Shown here piece by piece: positions 1-8,963 of a stretch of 64,000 nt of DNA (positions within the stretch are counted from its first letter, which is position 1; the number at the start of each line of letters is the position of its first letter). A program made the position numbers and the translations under genes. Location of the stretch: contig JAFDYJ010000017.1 in the NCBI GenBank assembly GCA_018267515.1, positions 62,001 through 126,000 on the forward strand. Reading direction: 5' to 3'. This DNA comes from Bacteroidota bacterium. Its GTDB lineage: Bacteria > Bacteroidota > Bacteroidia > Chitinophagales > Chitinophagaceae. The notes beneath the pieces were generated by a model. The model made no database searches and was not told where the DNA came from. It was given only the letters and a program-made list of their open reading frames with translations.

Positions 1-350
1 ATGTACTCGTTGTTAAACATTTTCTTCTTCCCCCAAACACCATATTTTTCCAATATCCGGCGAGAGGTATCCGCAATCAATGTAAAAGGGAGACTGAATT
101 TCTTTTCAAATTTTTTATGGCTATTCTCATCGTCCGGGCTGATGCCCACTATTTCAAACCCTTTTTTTCGTAACAGGCTATAGTTGTCACGCAGGTTGCA
201 GGCCTCATTGGCACAGCCCGGTGTATCATCCTTAGGATAAAAATAAAGAACCAGTTTTCTTCCTTTAAAATCTGAAAGAGAAACTTTTTTTCCATCCTGA
301 TCAATACCGCTGAATAATGGCGCTTTATCGCCTTCTTTTAAAGATATCAT
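1..350 (-). CDS. bcp: Thioredoxin-dependent peroxiredoxin, Bcp/PrxQ type (partial, C-terminus outside window)
   Basis: The first 116 residues of an AhpC/TSA-fold thiol peroxidase, read leftwards from an ATG at 350; the rest lies beyond the window edge. The protein begins MISLKEGDKAP and carries the peroxidatic cysteine in DDTPGC, followed five residues later by a second cysteine (CANEAC), the usual Bcp/PrxQ arrangement. Later segments (FEIVGISPDDENSH, FTLIADTS, LEKYGVWG) match the family. The family reduces hydroperoxides with thioredoxin in the cytoplasm. Only 5 bp separate its ATG from the stop of the upstream M23 peptidase gene, so the two are probably co-transcribed. The substitution of the common T-K-E-A-C by A-N-E-A-C is mild. 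Confidence 0.93.
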   Translation of the reverse strand, partial: MISLKEGDKAPLFSGIDQDGKKVSLSDFKGRKLVLYFYPKDDTPGCANEACNLRDNYSLLRKKGFEIVGISPDDENSHKKFEKKFSLPFTLIADTSRRILEKYGVWGKKKMFNNEY

Positions 351-355
351 AGTAT

Positions 356-2170
356 TTACTTTTTAATTGATGGCCTTTTATTAATTGATTTTCCGGAAAT
401 CACTTTTTTCTTTTTGTGAACTACTTTCCTGGCAGGAGCTGTATAGGGTTCCCGCCGAAACCACTGGGTTTGTGTTGTTGAGTTTCCAACAAGATCATCA
501 ATCGTAACTTTTAATTGATGAATACCGTAAGGGCATTTTTCATCAAATACATAAATAAAAGTGCCGGCTTTATCATTACTGAACCGAACCCATTGACCAT
601 CTATTTCAGCACGAAAATTTCTTAATGAACCAAAATTATCCCAGGCCTCTACGGCCATGTATTTAGAACCGGAATAAACAATCGTATCCTCTTTTCCCAT
701 ACTTTTTACTACAGGAGGAATCGTGTCAATAAGTGCCTGGAAATTTCCAAACTCCTTAAATGACGCACTCACCCATTCCTGCTGCCAGGTTGCTTTACGA
801 ACACTGCTGCTTCGGTTATCATTTCTCCTGATAACAATTTTGTTTTTTAATTCTTCCGGAACTTCAACTTCTGGTTTTATACGCACAGTCACAGCATCGT
901 GTAATGGAAAAGAAGCGTCATTAAACCGGTGAATAGCTGATATGGAGTTTATCAATGCAGATGGGCTTTTATAATAAACAACAGGCACTGTATCGTATAG
1001 AGCATTGGGTGTTAAAGACAATTCAAAATCCTGTTTTTGAAAAAAATTATTCTGATTCGGAATAAACTTTATAGAAGTATCCGGCAGGGCAGTATGTTCT
1101 AAACTGTCCAGGTACTGAACCATAAAATCCAGTTGCGCCCGGTGATTATACACATCTCTTACATCAATATGAACCAAATGAAATCCGGTATCATTCAGGT
1201 TTAAAATACCATTCCCATTTTGCTTTTTATATACGGCACCATGATCGCCGGGTAGTAGCGACAAATGTTGCAGATAGTAGCCTCCGTTATACCGATACTT
1301 ATAATCTATCTGTGCATTTATATAAGCCGACTCATCATAGTCAATGCTATCCAGCACAAAACCAATAACAGGTTCATTATTAAAAAATATTTTAGCAGAA
1401 TAAATACCGTCTTCACTGCCCCTGGGTTTCATACGATCAAATGCCTGAATGGCGAAGCTGATTTTTTTAAACCCGGTCTGAATTACCGGGACACCATTAA
1501 GTACGTAATTATTTCCATCCCTTTTTTTCAATGAAAATATCTGCGGGCTTTGCCGGTAAAGACTTATACTTCGATTATACAGACCCAAACGAATTATTTC
1601 CGGAGGCACGTCATCTTTGACAGGAAATCCAAACAAAAGAGGGTTCAGGCACCGGGAGGTTTTGGTGTCACGAATTTCAAAATGCAAATGCGGCCCCTGG
1701 GAGCTGCCCGTATTACCGCTATAGGCAATCAATTGACTTTTGAAAACAGGAAATTGGGTTTTTGAAAAATCCAGTTCTATAGCCCATACCTGGTTTTTAT
1801 ATTGTTGCTCTGTCACATATTTTTCCAATGCAGGAAAAAAATCATTCAGGTGACCATATACTGTTGTCAGTCCATTAGGATGATTGATGAAAATACTTCG
1901 CCCATACCCGAAAGGCTCTATTCTCACTTTTGAAATATATCCGGCAGCAGCGGCGTAAACAGGGAGGTTTTCTTTTTGTTGGGTACGTAAATCAAGACCC
2001 ATATGCCAGTGATTGGACCTCAGCTCTCCCATATTGGCTGTAAGCTCCATTGGGATACCCAATGGATTTCTGAAATAATATTTTGGATAATTGGATACAG
2101 ACTGAGCGAAAAGTGTAGAATTAGAAAATACAAGCAAGACAAGAATGTAACAATTTCTCATTAAATGCAA
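356..2170 (-). CDS. Secreted M23 (LytM) family metallopeptidase
   Basis: A 604-residue exported protein: signal peptide at residues 1-23 ending in F-A-Q, then an M23 domain at about residues 40-170. The zinc ligands are visible: H56 and D60 in HMGLD, H107 in YGHL and the HLH pair H161/H163 in GPHLHFEI, so the domain should be active. M23 enzymes cut peptide cross-links in peptidoglycan. The remaining 430 residues look like beta-rich repeats of unknown role, and the C-terminus is a lysine-rich tail (residues about 585-604) that could bind anionic wall polymers; that is inference. Most M23 hydrolases are much shorter, so the long C-terminal part is the distinctive feature. The gene lies 5 bp upstream of bcp on the same strand. 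Confidence 0.9.
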   Translation of the reverse strand: MHLMRNCYILVLLVFSNSTLFAQSVSNYPKYYFRNPLGIPMELTANMGELRSNHWHMGLDLRTQQKENLPVYAAAAGYISKVRIEPFGYGRSIFINHPNGLTTVYGHLNDFFPALEKYVTEQQYKNQVWAIELDFSKTQFPVFKSQLIAYSGNTGSSQGPHLHFEIRDTKTSRCLNPLLFGFPVKDDVPPEIIRLGLYNRSISLYRQSPQIFSLKKRDGNNYVLNGVPVIQTGFKKISFAIQAFDRMKPRGSEDGIYSAKIFFNNEPVIGFVLDSIDYDESAYINAQIDYKYRYNGGYYLQHLSLLPGDHGAVYKKQNGNGILNLNDTGFHLVHIDVRDVYNHRAQLDFMVQYLDSLEHTALPDTSIKFIPNQNNFFQKQDFELSLTPNALYDTVPVVYYKSPSALINSISAIHRFNDASFPLHDAVTVRIKPEVEVPEELKNKIVIRRNDNRSSSVRKATWQQEWVSASFKEFGNFQALIDTIPPVVKSMGKEDTIVYSGSKYMAVEAWDNFGSLRNFRAEIDGQWVRFSNDKAGTFIYVFDEKCPYGIHQLKVTIDDLVGNSTTQTQWFRREPYTAPARKVVHKKKKVISGKSINKRPSIKK

Positions 2171-2820
2171 AATTAACTATATCCCTATTAGCAAATCATG
2201 ATAAAAATAAATTTGATAACAAAACAAATAATTGAATTACTATTTTATAATTGACTAACCGGTTTGTCAATCTTTTCTAAGATTATAAATTTTACATTTA
2301 AAAAAAATATAAGCTATTAAAATTTATGGTGTCTTTTTCAAAATGTTTTTTTCAGCATATCCTTTTGAATCTCCATTGCTCCTGAATAAAATCCAAACGG
2401 AACTATTGCAACCTGTTTATCGGGTTATTAATACAGTATCGTTAAAGAAAGTAGTTGCTGTCGGGAATGGAATCATCAGACATGATTAATTCGCCTGGTT
2501 TAATTTACAATATCATCAAATGATTGAAATTGATAAAAGAGGGTTTTGCAGGACTTATCAGCAGGTTTCACAAGCCTGAAGATATCAAACACATTAGTAC
2601 TCCACAGAAAGGCAAAACAAAGCCATATAAATAAGAATTATTCAATTTGCTCAATAAAAGGCAGCTCGTTCTCCCCCGTTGAAAAAATCAAAGTGACTGT
2701 TTAGAAAAAAAATCTTCCGGCTTCGGCAAAACCCTACGTTTCCCTTATTTTTGCGTCCCGAAAACAATCTGGATTTAACCGCACCAACCCTTGCAAGGAA
2801 GGGTTTACCTTAAATAGAAA
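2171..2820. other. 650 bp intergenic region with coding-like fragments
   Basis: The gap between the M23 gene and carB, which diverge. The first 170 bp are very AT-rich. From 2343 to 2489 (plus) there is an ATG-started ORF of 48 codons (begins MFFSAYPFES, ends GIIRHD); 2530-2634 holds a second open stretch ending in KGKTKPYK before a stop. I recognise neither. They may be chance ORFs or the debris of a decayed gene. The last 75 bp hold the likely carB promoter. No tRNA, terminator or repeat array is evident. Confidence 0.4.
2746..2753 (+). promoter_or_regulatory. Candidate -7 element for carB
   Basis: TATTTTTG matches the Bacteroidota housekeeping consensus TAnnTTTG and lies 67 bp before the carB ATG. 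No convincing TTG (-33) element is seen about 19 bp upstream, so the call rests on the -7 box and its position alone. Confidence 0.5.
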
Positions 2821-5691
2821 ATGCCAAAAGATACATCCATTCGTTCGGTACTGATTATCGGTTCCGGTCCTATTGTTATTGGACAAGCCTGTGAGTTTGA
2901 CTATTCCGGTTCCCAGGCGGCCAGGAGCCTTCGGGAAGAAGGAATCAAAGTAGCCCTTATCAATAGCAATCCCGCTACCATCATGACAGATCCGATGATG
3001 GCTGATAAAGTGTATTTACTCCCACTAACCGTTGAAAGTATTGAACAGATACTGGAAGAAAGTATTGCTGATAATATGAGGATAGATGCAGTACTCCCCA
3101 CCATGGGAGGGCAAACTGCACTGAACCTGGCCAAGGAAGCTCATGATTTGGGCATTTGGGAAAAATATAATGTCAGATTAATTGGTGTTGACATCAAAGC
3201 CATTGACAAAGCAGAAGACCGGGAGAAATTCCGCCAGTGGATGATTGAAATGAAAATTCCCGTAGCACCGGCAAAAACTGCAAATTCATTTTTAGAAGGA
3301 AAAGAATTTGCGCAACATATCGGGTTTCCACTTGTCATTCGTCCTTCCTTTACTTTAGGAGGCACCGGTGGTGGATTTGTTCATGATAAAAATGATCTGG
3401 ATGAAGCATTAAATCGTGGTTTGCAGGCTTCGCCTATTCATGAAGTGCTGGTTGAAAAAGCAGTACTCGGTTGGAAAGAATTTGAACTGGAACTTTTGCG
3501 TGATGCTGCTAACAATGTCTGTATCATTTGTACGGTTGAGAATTTTGATCCTATGGGTATTCACACAGGTGATTCAGTAACCGTAGCTCCTGCGATGACG
3601 CTAAGCGACACTGCCATGCAACTGATGCGAAACACGGCCATTGGAATGATGCGGGATCTTGGAAATTTTGCAGGGGGTTGTAATGTTCAGTTTGCATTAA
3701 ATCCGGAAACTGAAGAAATCATTGCAATTGAAATTAACCCGAGAGTTAGCCGCTCTTCTGCGCTGGCTTCAAAAGCTACAGGCTATCCGATAGCGAAAAT
3801 TGCTGCCAAGCTTGCAATCGGATATACACTGGATGAACTGGAAAATCAAATCACCAAAACTACCTCAGCTTATTTTGAACCGGCCCTGGATTATGTAATT
3901 GTAAAAGTGCCGAGATGGAATTTTGATAAATTCAAAGGTGCTAATGATACACTGGGATTGCAAATGAAAAGCGTAGGCGAAGTAATGGCAATCGGCAGAA
4001 GTTTTACCGAAGCTATTCAGAAAGCCTGTCAAAGCCTGGAGAATAATGCAGTAGGCCTGGGCTATTACGGCAAAAGCATGATGCATGCCGAAGAAATACT
4101 ACAACATATCAAAACTCCGAAATGGGACCGCATCTTCCGCATCAAAGATGCTTTGATGTTAGGTGTCAGTGTAAACACAATTGCCAAAGTCACGGGTATA
4201 GATCGCTGGTTTCTTTATGAAATTCAGAAAATTTGTAATTGCGAAAAAGAAATTGCAAAATTTAAACTGGATACACTTCCAAAAGAATTATTGAAAGAAG
4301 CCAAACTGCTTGGATTCAGTGATGAACAGATCAGCCGGATTATGAATAATGGCAGTGAAGATGATGTGTATGAAAAAAGAAAAGCTTCGGGCATCAGCCG
4401 GGTATATAAAATGGTGGATACCTGCGCTGCAGAGTTTGAAGCCAGGACCCCCTATTTCTACTCCTCATTTGAAAGTCCATCTCAGACCATTTCCGGTGGA
4501 AATGGCCTGGTGCAATCCAATGAATCAAAAGTATCATCTAAAAAGAAAATAATTGTTCTCGGTTCCGGACCTAATCGTATCGGACAGGGAATTGAGTTTG
4601 ATTATTGCTGCGTCCATGGCCTGCTGGCAATAAAAGAATGCGGTTACGAAGCCATCATGGTGAATTGTAATCCCGAAACTGTGAGCACCGATTTTGACAT
4701 GGCAGACAAATTGTATTTCGAACCGGTGTATTGGGAACATCTGTGGGAAATTGTTGAACATGAGAAACCGGATGGAGTAATTGTTCAGCTGGGCGGACAA
4801 ACCGCATTGAAATTATCGGAACGTTTACATAAAAAAGGGATTCCCATCATTGGCACTTCATTCGACAATATGGATATTGCAGAAGACCGGGGACGTTTTT
4901 CCGATATGCTGAAAGATTTGGCTATTCCTTATCCCGATTACGGAACTGCATACACAGTTGATGAAGCGATTGCCGTCGCCAATAAGGTCAGCTACCCTGT
5001 TCTGGTTCGTCCCAGCTATGTTTTGGGAGGACAAAGAATGCGGATCGTCATCAATGATGATGAAGTAGAAAAAGCAGTGGTAAGTTTATTAAAACATATT
5101 CCGGGAAATAAAATTTTGATTGACCATTTCCTGGATCGCTGCCAGGAAGCAGAGATAGACGCCATATTTGATGGAGAAGATTTTCATGTGATGGGGGTCA
5201 TGGAGCATATCGAGCCGGCCGGAATTCACAGTGGCGACAGCAATGCTGTACTTCCTGCTTTTAATCTGACTCCATTAGTGGTGCAAACCATGGAAGAGTA
5301 TGCTGAAAAAATTGCAAGACAACTTCAGATAAAAGGGTTGATCAATATTCAGTTTGCCATTAAAGATGGAAAAGTGTATGTGATTGAAGCCAACCCCAGA
5401 GCATCCCGTACCACCCCCTTCATTGCCAAAGCATATCAAATTCCCTATCTCAATATTGCTACCAAGATCATGATGGGAGTAAATAAACTCAGAGATTTTA
5501 AATTTGAAAAAAAATTAAAAGGTTACGCTATAAAAGAACCGGTATTCAGTTTTGAGAAATTCCCCGGTGTAAATAAAGAATTGGGACCTGAAATGAAATC
5601 TACAGGAGAAGCCATTCGATTTATAAAAGATCTTCGTGATCCTTACTTCCGGCAGTTGTATAAAGACAGGAGTATGTATTTGAGCAAATAA
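2821..5691 (+). CDS. carB: Carbamoyl-phosphate synthase large subunit (short form, no MGS domain)
   Basis: CarB makes carbamoyl phosphate from bicarbonate, ATP and ammonia channelled from the small subunit CarA, feeding pyrimidine and arginine synthesis in the cytoplasm. The 956 residues show the expected duplication: an N-terminal half starting VLIIGSGPIVIGQACEFDYSG and a C-terminal half starting at about residue 577 (IIVLGSGPNRIGQGIEFDY), each with an ATP-grasp domain (EINPRVSRSSA and EANPRASRT being the metal/ATP-binding ends). The protein stops soon after ELGPEMKSTGEAI, where the E. coli enzyme (about 1073 residues) continues into the methylglyoxal-synthase-like domain that binds UMP and ornithine. 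The short form is, from memory, common in relatives; no carA is nearby. The stop is clean and no frameshift is visible. Confidence 0.96.
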   Translation: MPKDTSIRSVLIIGSGPIVIGQACEFDYSGSQAARSLREEGIKVALINSNPATIMTDPMMADKVYLLPLTVESIEQILEESIADNMRIDAVLPTMGGQTALNLAKEAHDLGIWEKYNVRLIGVDIKAIDKAEDREKFRQWMIEMKIPVAPAKTANSFLEGKEFAQHIGFPLVIRPSFTLGGTGGGFVHDKNDLDEALNRGLQASPIHEVLVEKAVLGWKEFELELLRDAANNVCIICTVENFDPMGIHTGDSVTVAPAMTLSDTAMQLMRNTAIGMMRDLGNFAGGCNVQFALNPETEEIIAIEINPRVSRSSALASKATGYPIAKIAAKLAIGYTLDELENQITKTTSAYFEPALDYVIVKVPRWNFDKFKGANDTLGLQMKSVGEVMAIGRSFTEAIQKACQSLENNAVGLGYYGKSMMHAEEILQHIKTPKWDRIFRIKDALMLGVSVNTIAKVTGIDRWFLYEIQKICNCEKEIAKFKLDTLPKELLKEAKLLGFSDEQISRIMNNGSEDDVYEKRKASGISRVYKMVDTCAAEFEARTPYFYSSFESPSQTISGGNGLVQSNESKVSSKKKIIVLGSGPNRIGQGIEFDYCCVHGLLAIKECGYEAIMVNCNPETVSTDFDMADKLYFEPVYWEHLWEIVEHEKPDGVIVQLGGQTALKLSERLHKKGIPIIGTSFDNMDIAEDRGRFSDMLKDLAIPYPDYGTAYTVDEAIAVANKVSYPVLVRPSYVLGGQRMRIVINDDEVEKAVVSLLKHIPGNKILIDHFLDRCQEAEIDAIFDGEDFHVMGVMEHIEPAGIHSGDSNAVLPAFNLTPLVVQTMEEYAEKIARQLQIKGLINIQFAIKDGKVYVIEANPRASRTTPFIAKAYQIPYLNIATKIMMGVNKLRDFKFEKKLKGYAIKEPVFSFEKFPGVNKELGPEMKSTGEAIRFIKDLRDPYFRQLYKDRSMYLSK

Positions 5692-5743
5692 TCCGGGAAA
5701 GTAATTTTAATCAACATCCCCCGGGAACATCTTTACCTTTTAG

Positions 5744-6469
5744 CTAGCTGCCCTTGCCCAAGCTATTATAGTATGCAACGATCGTTTTCCAGTCAGATTC
5801 TTTCTTGCATTTCAAATCGTTTGTGTCTATAAATTTTGAAATAGCATCTTTTTTATCGTCAAGGAATGAAATCATAAAATCTTTTCCTTTCTCAAGCCTG
5901 ACAATTCCTTTTTTTTCTGAAAACAGGTAATACGTATCTGTTTCCTGGTAAACACGGGTAATAGTTTCAGTGAGATAACCTTTTTTATCTAAATAAGTCA
6001 CTTTGCGGTATTGCAGAAGTTTTACATTTCCTGTATCGAGAACTTGATAATAGCTTATTCCGGTCTGCTGGTCAATGGAAGGAAATTCGTTTTGGAAAAT
6101 AACTTCAGTAGGCGCCTTTCTGTTTGAAGAATCTCTGAATATGACAATTTTTACCGGCGAGGTTGACATCATTTCAGCTCCATTCTCAGCCAGGAACAAT
6201 AACTGGTTTTCCATAAGATTTATCCGGGCCCTGATTCCTGAATAACCCTTTCCATCATTCAGAACAAAAATTGCTTCTTTATATTTTTCAGGATAGTATG
6301 GAGAGCCATCCTCTTCATATCCTGACTTCACTTCCTGTAACAATGAGCCATTGGTACCCTTAAGAAATGAAGAGGCAGGATATATTCCTGTAAAACTTTG
6401 AGCTACTGCAGAACTATAAAAGATCCACATGAAAAACAGAGATAAAAGAAATCGGTTTAAGTGTTTCAT
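5744..6469 (-). CDS. Secreted protein of unknown function
   Basis: A 241-residue protein with a clear N-terminal signal peptide (residues 1-24, ending A-V-A-Q). I do not recognise the mature part. It is rich in charged and aromatic residues with alternating patterns suggesting beta structure (for example LENQLLFLAENG, VKLLQYRKVTYLDKKGYL); there are no paired cysteines and no membrane segment after the signal, so a periplasmic or outer-membrane-associated protein is likely. It converges on carB with a 52 bp gap. The next gene on the same strand is 149 bp away and probably separate. Confidence 0.7.
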   Translation of the reverse strand: MKHLNRFLLSLFFMWIFYSSAVAQSFTGIYPASSFLKGTNGSLLQEVKSGYEEDGSPYYPEKYKEAIFVLNDGKGYSGIRARINLMENQLLFLAENGAEMMSTSPVKIVIFRDSSNRKAPTEVIFQNEFPSIDQQTGISYYQVLDTGNVKLLQYRKVTYLDKKGYLTETITRVYQETDTYYLFSEKKGIVRLEKGKDFMISFLDDKKDAISKFIDTNDLKCKKESDWKTIVAYYNSLGKGS

Positions 6470-6617
6470 ATTTTAAAAAATTCATTTCAAGTTAGGGAAA
6501 GTATGTGATACGCCGAATACGGGTCTGCACTATTTCTTGTTTCCGATAAAAGAACTATAAAACACCGGATTTGACAAACAGAGCAGATATGTTTCATCTA
6601 ATAAGTTTGTTAAAATT

Positions 6618-7010
6618 TTATCTGGCTGACTTGTTTGCAACCCGGGAACCTGATGCCACCGCAATTGCCAGGGTGATCAATGTACGGAAGGTCATAGCCA
6701 AAACAGTTTTAGTTTCATAGATTCCACCGGACTTTATGTGAATGATAAAACCCAGGAATGCCGAAACCAAAATAATAAAGGCCAACCAGAGAACTTTTGC
6801 TGTCCATTTTCTTCGTTTCAAAAATCCGTAGGCTGCTACCAGGTATAAAAATCCGCAAATCCAATTAGCCCAAACAACAAATAGAACATAATGTCCTTCG
6901 ATAGCCCGGATACCAAACAAATCAAATATCACAGAACCTCCCATAAAAAGAGTTACCAAACCAAATAGAATTAAGAAAACAGCTAAAATTTTAATAAGAT
7001 ATTTCTTCAT
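6618..7010 (-). CDS. Small four-helix inner-membrane protein of unknown function
   Basis: A 130-residue hydrophobic protein with four predicted membrane segments: about residues 7-27, 43-64, 72-92 and 104-122. A short basic loop (FLKRRKWTAK) lies between helices 2 and 3 and the C-terminus is basic, suggesting both face the cytoplasm. The size and topology resemble DoxX-like or other small Bacteroidota membrane proteins, but no diagnostic motif is seen. It is divergent from the transketolase half-gene, with a 280 bp AT-rich gap between them. Confidence 0.65.
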   Translation of the reverse strand: MKKYLIKILAVFLILFGLVTLFMGGSVIFDLFGIRAIEGHYVLFVVWANWICGFLYLVAAYGFLKRRKWTAKVLWLAFIILVSAFLGFIIHIKSGGIYETKTVLAMTFRTLITLAIAVASGSRVANKSAR

Positions 7011-7290
7011 GTCAGCTGACTGTAATTTTTTAATAAAGATAGTTTTTTACCCTGGTTGTCACTTTATAAAACCCGTCAAATAATATACTACCTATTATCT
7101 TTTATAGTGGCTTTTTCTTTTAATATAAAACTTCTTACTACTGAATACTTTTTTTACAAATCTCTTTTTTATACGAATGATTCATTTGTCACTATTGCGG
7201 CAGAAACAGAAATAAGAATAACTCATTTCTGAAAAAGAATGTAACATATTACGGTTTTCATTTCTTTACTTTGCAATAATTTTAAATTCT

Positions 7291-8253
7291 ATGCTGAAAG
7301 AAGTACAATCAACCGGAAGTAAAGACACCCGTAGCGGATTTGGTGATGGCATCGCAGAAGCTGCCCGTAATAACCCAAACATAGTCGCTCTGACTGCAGA
7401 TCTTGCCGGATCAATGAAGCTGCAACAATTCATAAAAGAATTTCCCGAACGTTTTATTCAATGCGGAATAGCTGAGGCAAACATGATGGGTGTAGCTGCC
7501 GGTCTGACCATTGGAGGAAAAATTCCTTACACCACAACTTTCGCAAATTTTTCTACCGGCCGGGTTTATGATCAGATACGACAGAGTATTGCCTACAGCG
7601 GTAAAAATGTAAAAATTTGTGCTTCTCATGCAGGACTTACTCTTGGTGAAGATGGAGCCACACACCAGATACTGGAAGATATCGGATTAATGAAAATGCT
7701 TCCCGGAATGACAGTAATCGTCCCTTGCGATTATACCCAAACAAAAGCCGCTACAAAAGCAATTGCTGATTTCAAAGGACCTGTTTACCTGAGATTTGGC
7801 CGTCCTTCCTGGCCGATATTTACAAAAGAAGAAGATTTTAAAATCGGGAAAGCTCAATTCTTTTCAACCGGCAGTGATATCAGCATTTTTGCCTGTGGTC
7901 ACATGGTCTGGAATGCCATCCAGGCCGGCATACAACTGGAAGATAAGGGCTTTAGCGTAGAAGTAATCAATATTCATACTGTCAAACCGCTTGACGAAGC
8001 AGCCGTAATCGCTTCATTGAAAAAAACAAAATGTGCCGTTACAGTTGAAGAACATAATATTATTGGCGGTATGGGTGATGTTATCGCTCAATGTGCTTCA
8101 AAAAACTTCCCGGTTCCAATAGAATATGTAGGCACCAAAGACACTTTCGGGGAAAGCGGTACTCCTAAAGAGCTGTTGAAAAAATACGGATTGGACATTC
8201 CGGACATTGTTGCAGCCGCTGAAAAAGTGCTTCAACGGAAGAAGAATGGTTAA
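7291..8253 (+). CDS. Transketolase, C-terminal half (split enzyme subunit)
   Basis: A 320-residue protein equal to the pyrimidine-binding and C-terminal domains of transketolase. It starts with TRSGFGDGIAEAARNNPNIVALTADL, carries the cofactor-binding glutamate in RFIQCGIAEANMMG, then GLTLGEDGATHQ, and ends with the C-terminal domain (VINIHTVKPLD, VEEHNIIGGMGDV). Split transketolases moving two-carbon units in the pentose phosphate pathway use two polypeptides, the N-terminal one binding the thiamine diphosphate phosphates. The N-terminal partner usually sits directly upstream but here is absent: the neighbour is an unrelated membrane protein on the other strand. The partner must be elsewhere in the genome, or this half works with another protein. 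A dehydrogenase-like beta subunit is less likely given the sequence. Confidence 0.9.
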   Translation: MLKEVQSTGSKDTRSGFGDGIAEAARNNPNIVALTADLAGSMKLQQFIKEFPERFIQCGIAEANMMGVAAGLTIGGKIPYTTTFANFSTGRVYDQIRQSIAYSGKNVKICASHAGLTLGEDGATHQILEDIGLMKMLPGMTVIVPCDYTQTKAATKAIADFKGPVYLRFGRPSWPIFTKEEDFKIGKAQFFSTGSDISIFACGHMVWNAIQAGIQLEDKGFSVEVINIHTVKPLDEAAVIASLKKTKCAVTVEEHNIIGGMGDVIAQCASKNFPVPIEYVGTKDTFGESGTPKELLKKYGLDIPDIVAAAEKVLQRKKNG

Positions 8254-8369
8254 AGCCCGTTCAAACAAATCAAAGGAACATTTCAAAAATAGCCGGTTCT
8301 TTTTTATATTTAATTTATTAAATAATTGAACCAACAGCCATTCTGCTATTCTAATACGAATTATCGCCC

Positions 8370-8927
8370 ATGACAATTCCGTCAAACCTTAGTGATAGTG
8401 AACTGCTGGTTCAGTTTCGTAATCCCGTTACGAAAGAAAAAGCTTTTACTACTCTTCTAAAAAAATATCAGGAAAAATTGTACTGGCATGTAAGAAGGAT
8501 GGTGATTGAACACGAAGATGCCAACGACGTACTTCAAAATGTTTTTATCAGGGTATGGAATAACCTGGAAAATTTCAGGGAAGACAGTCAGCTTTATACC
8601 TGGCTATACAGAATAGCCACCAATGAGTGCCTGACTTACCTGGAACAACAGAAAAAAAGATCGGCTGTCAGCCTGAGTGAAGTAGAAACAGGTTTGAGCA
8701 ACAAGATAAAAGCAGACAAGCATTTTGACCCGAACCGGCTGGAATGGAAGCTACAATTAGCCATACAACAATTACCTGAAAAACAAAGAATTGTATTTAA
8801 TTTAAGATACTATGATGAAATGCCCTATGAAGAGATGAGCCGGGTACTGGAAACCAGTGAAGGTGCTCTGAAAGCAAGCTATCATCATGCTGTTAAAAAG
8901 ATTGAAGATTATATCTGTAATCATTAA
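8370..8927 (+). CDS. RNA polymerase sigma factor, ECF subfamily
   Basis: A 185-residue sigma-70 family protein with only regions 2 and 4. Region 2 is at about residues 25-95 (YQEKLYWHVRRMV, DANDVLQNVFIRVWNNL, LYTWLYRIATNECL) and region 4, the -35-binding helix-turn-helix, at about residues 125-180 (LPEKQRIVFNLRYYDEMPYEE, SEGALKASYHHAVKKI). It starts a three-gene cassette: 36 bp downstream is a membrane anti-sigma-like protein, then a small periplasmic protein. This order matches envelope-sensing sigma/anti-sigma systems, in which the sigma factor is held at the membrane until stress releases it. The signal is not deducible from sequence. Confidence 0.95.
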   Translation: MTIPSNLSDSELLVQFRNPVTKEKAFTTLLKKYQEKLYWHVRRMVIEHEDANDVLQNVFIRVWNNLENFREDSQLYTWLYRIATNECLTYLEQQKKRSAVSLSEVETGLSNKIKADKHFDPNRLEWKLQLAIQQLPEKQRIVFNLRYYDEMPYEEMSRVLETSEGALKASYHHAVKKIEDYICNH

Positions 8928-8963
8928 ACTTTTATTAAAAAAATCAATCTTATTGACCGTATA

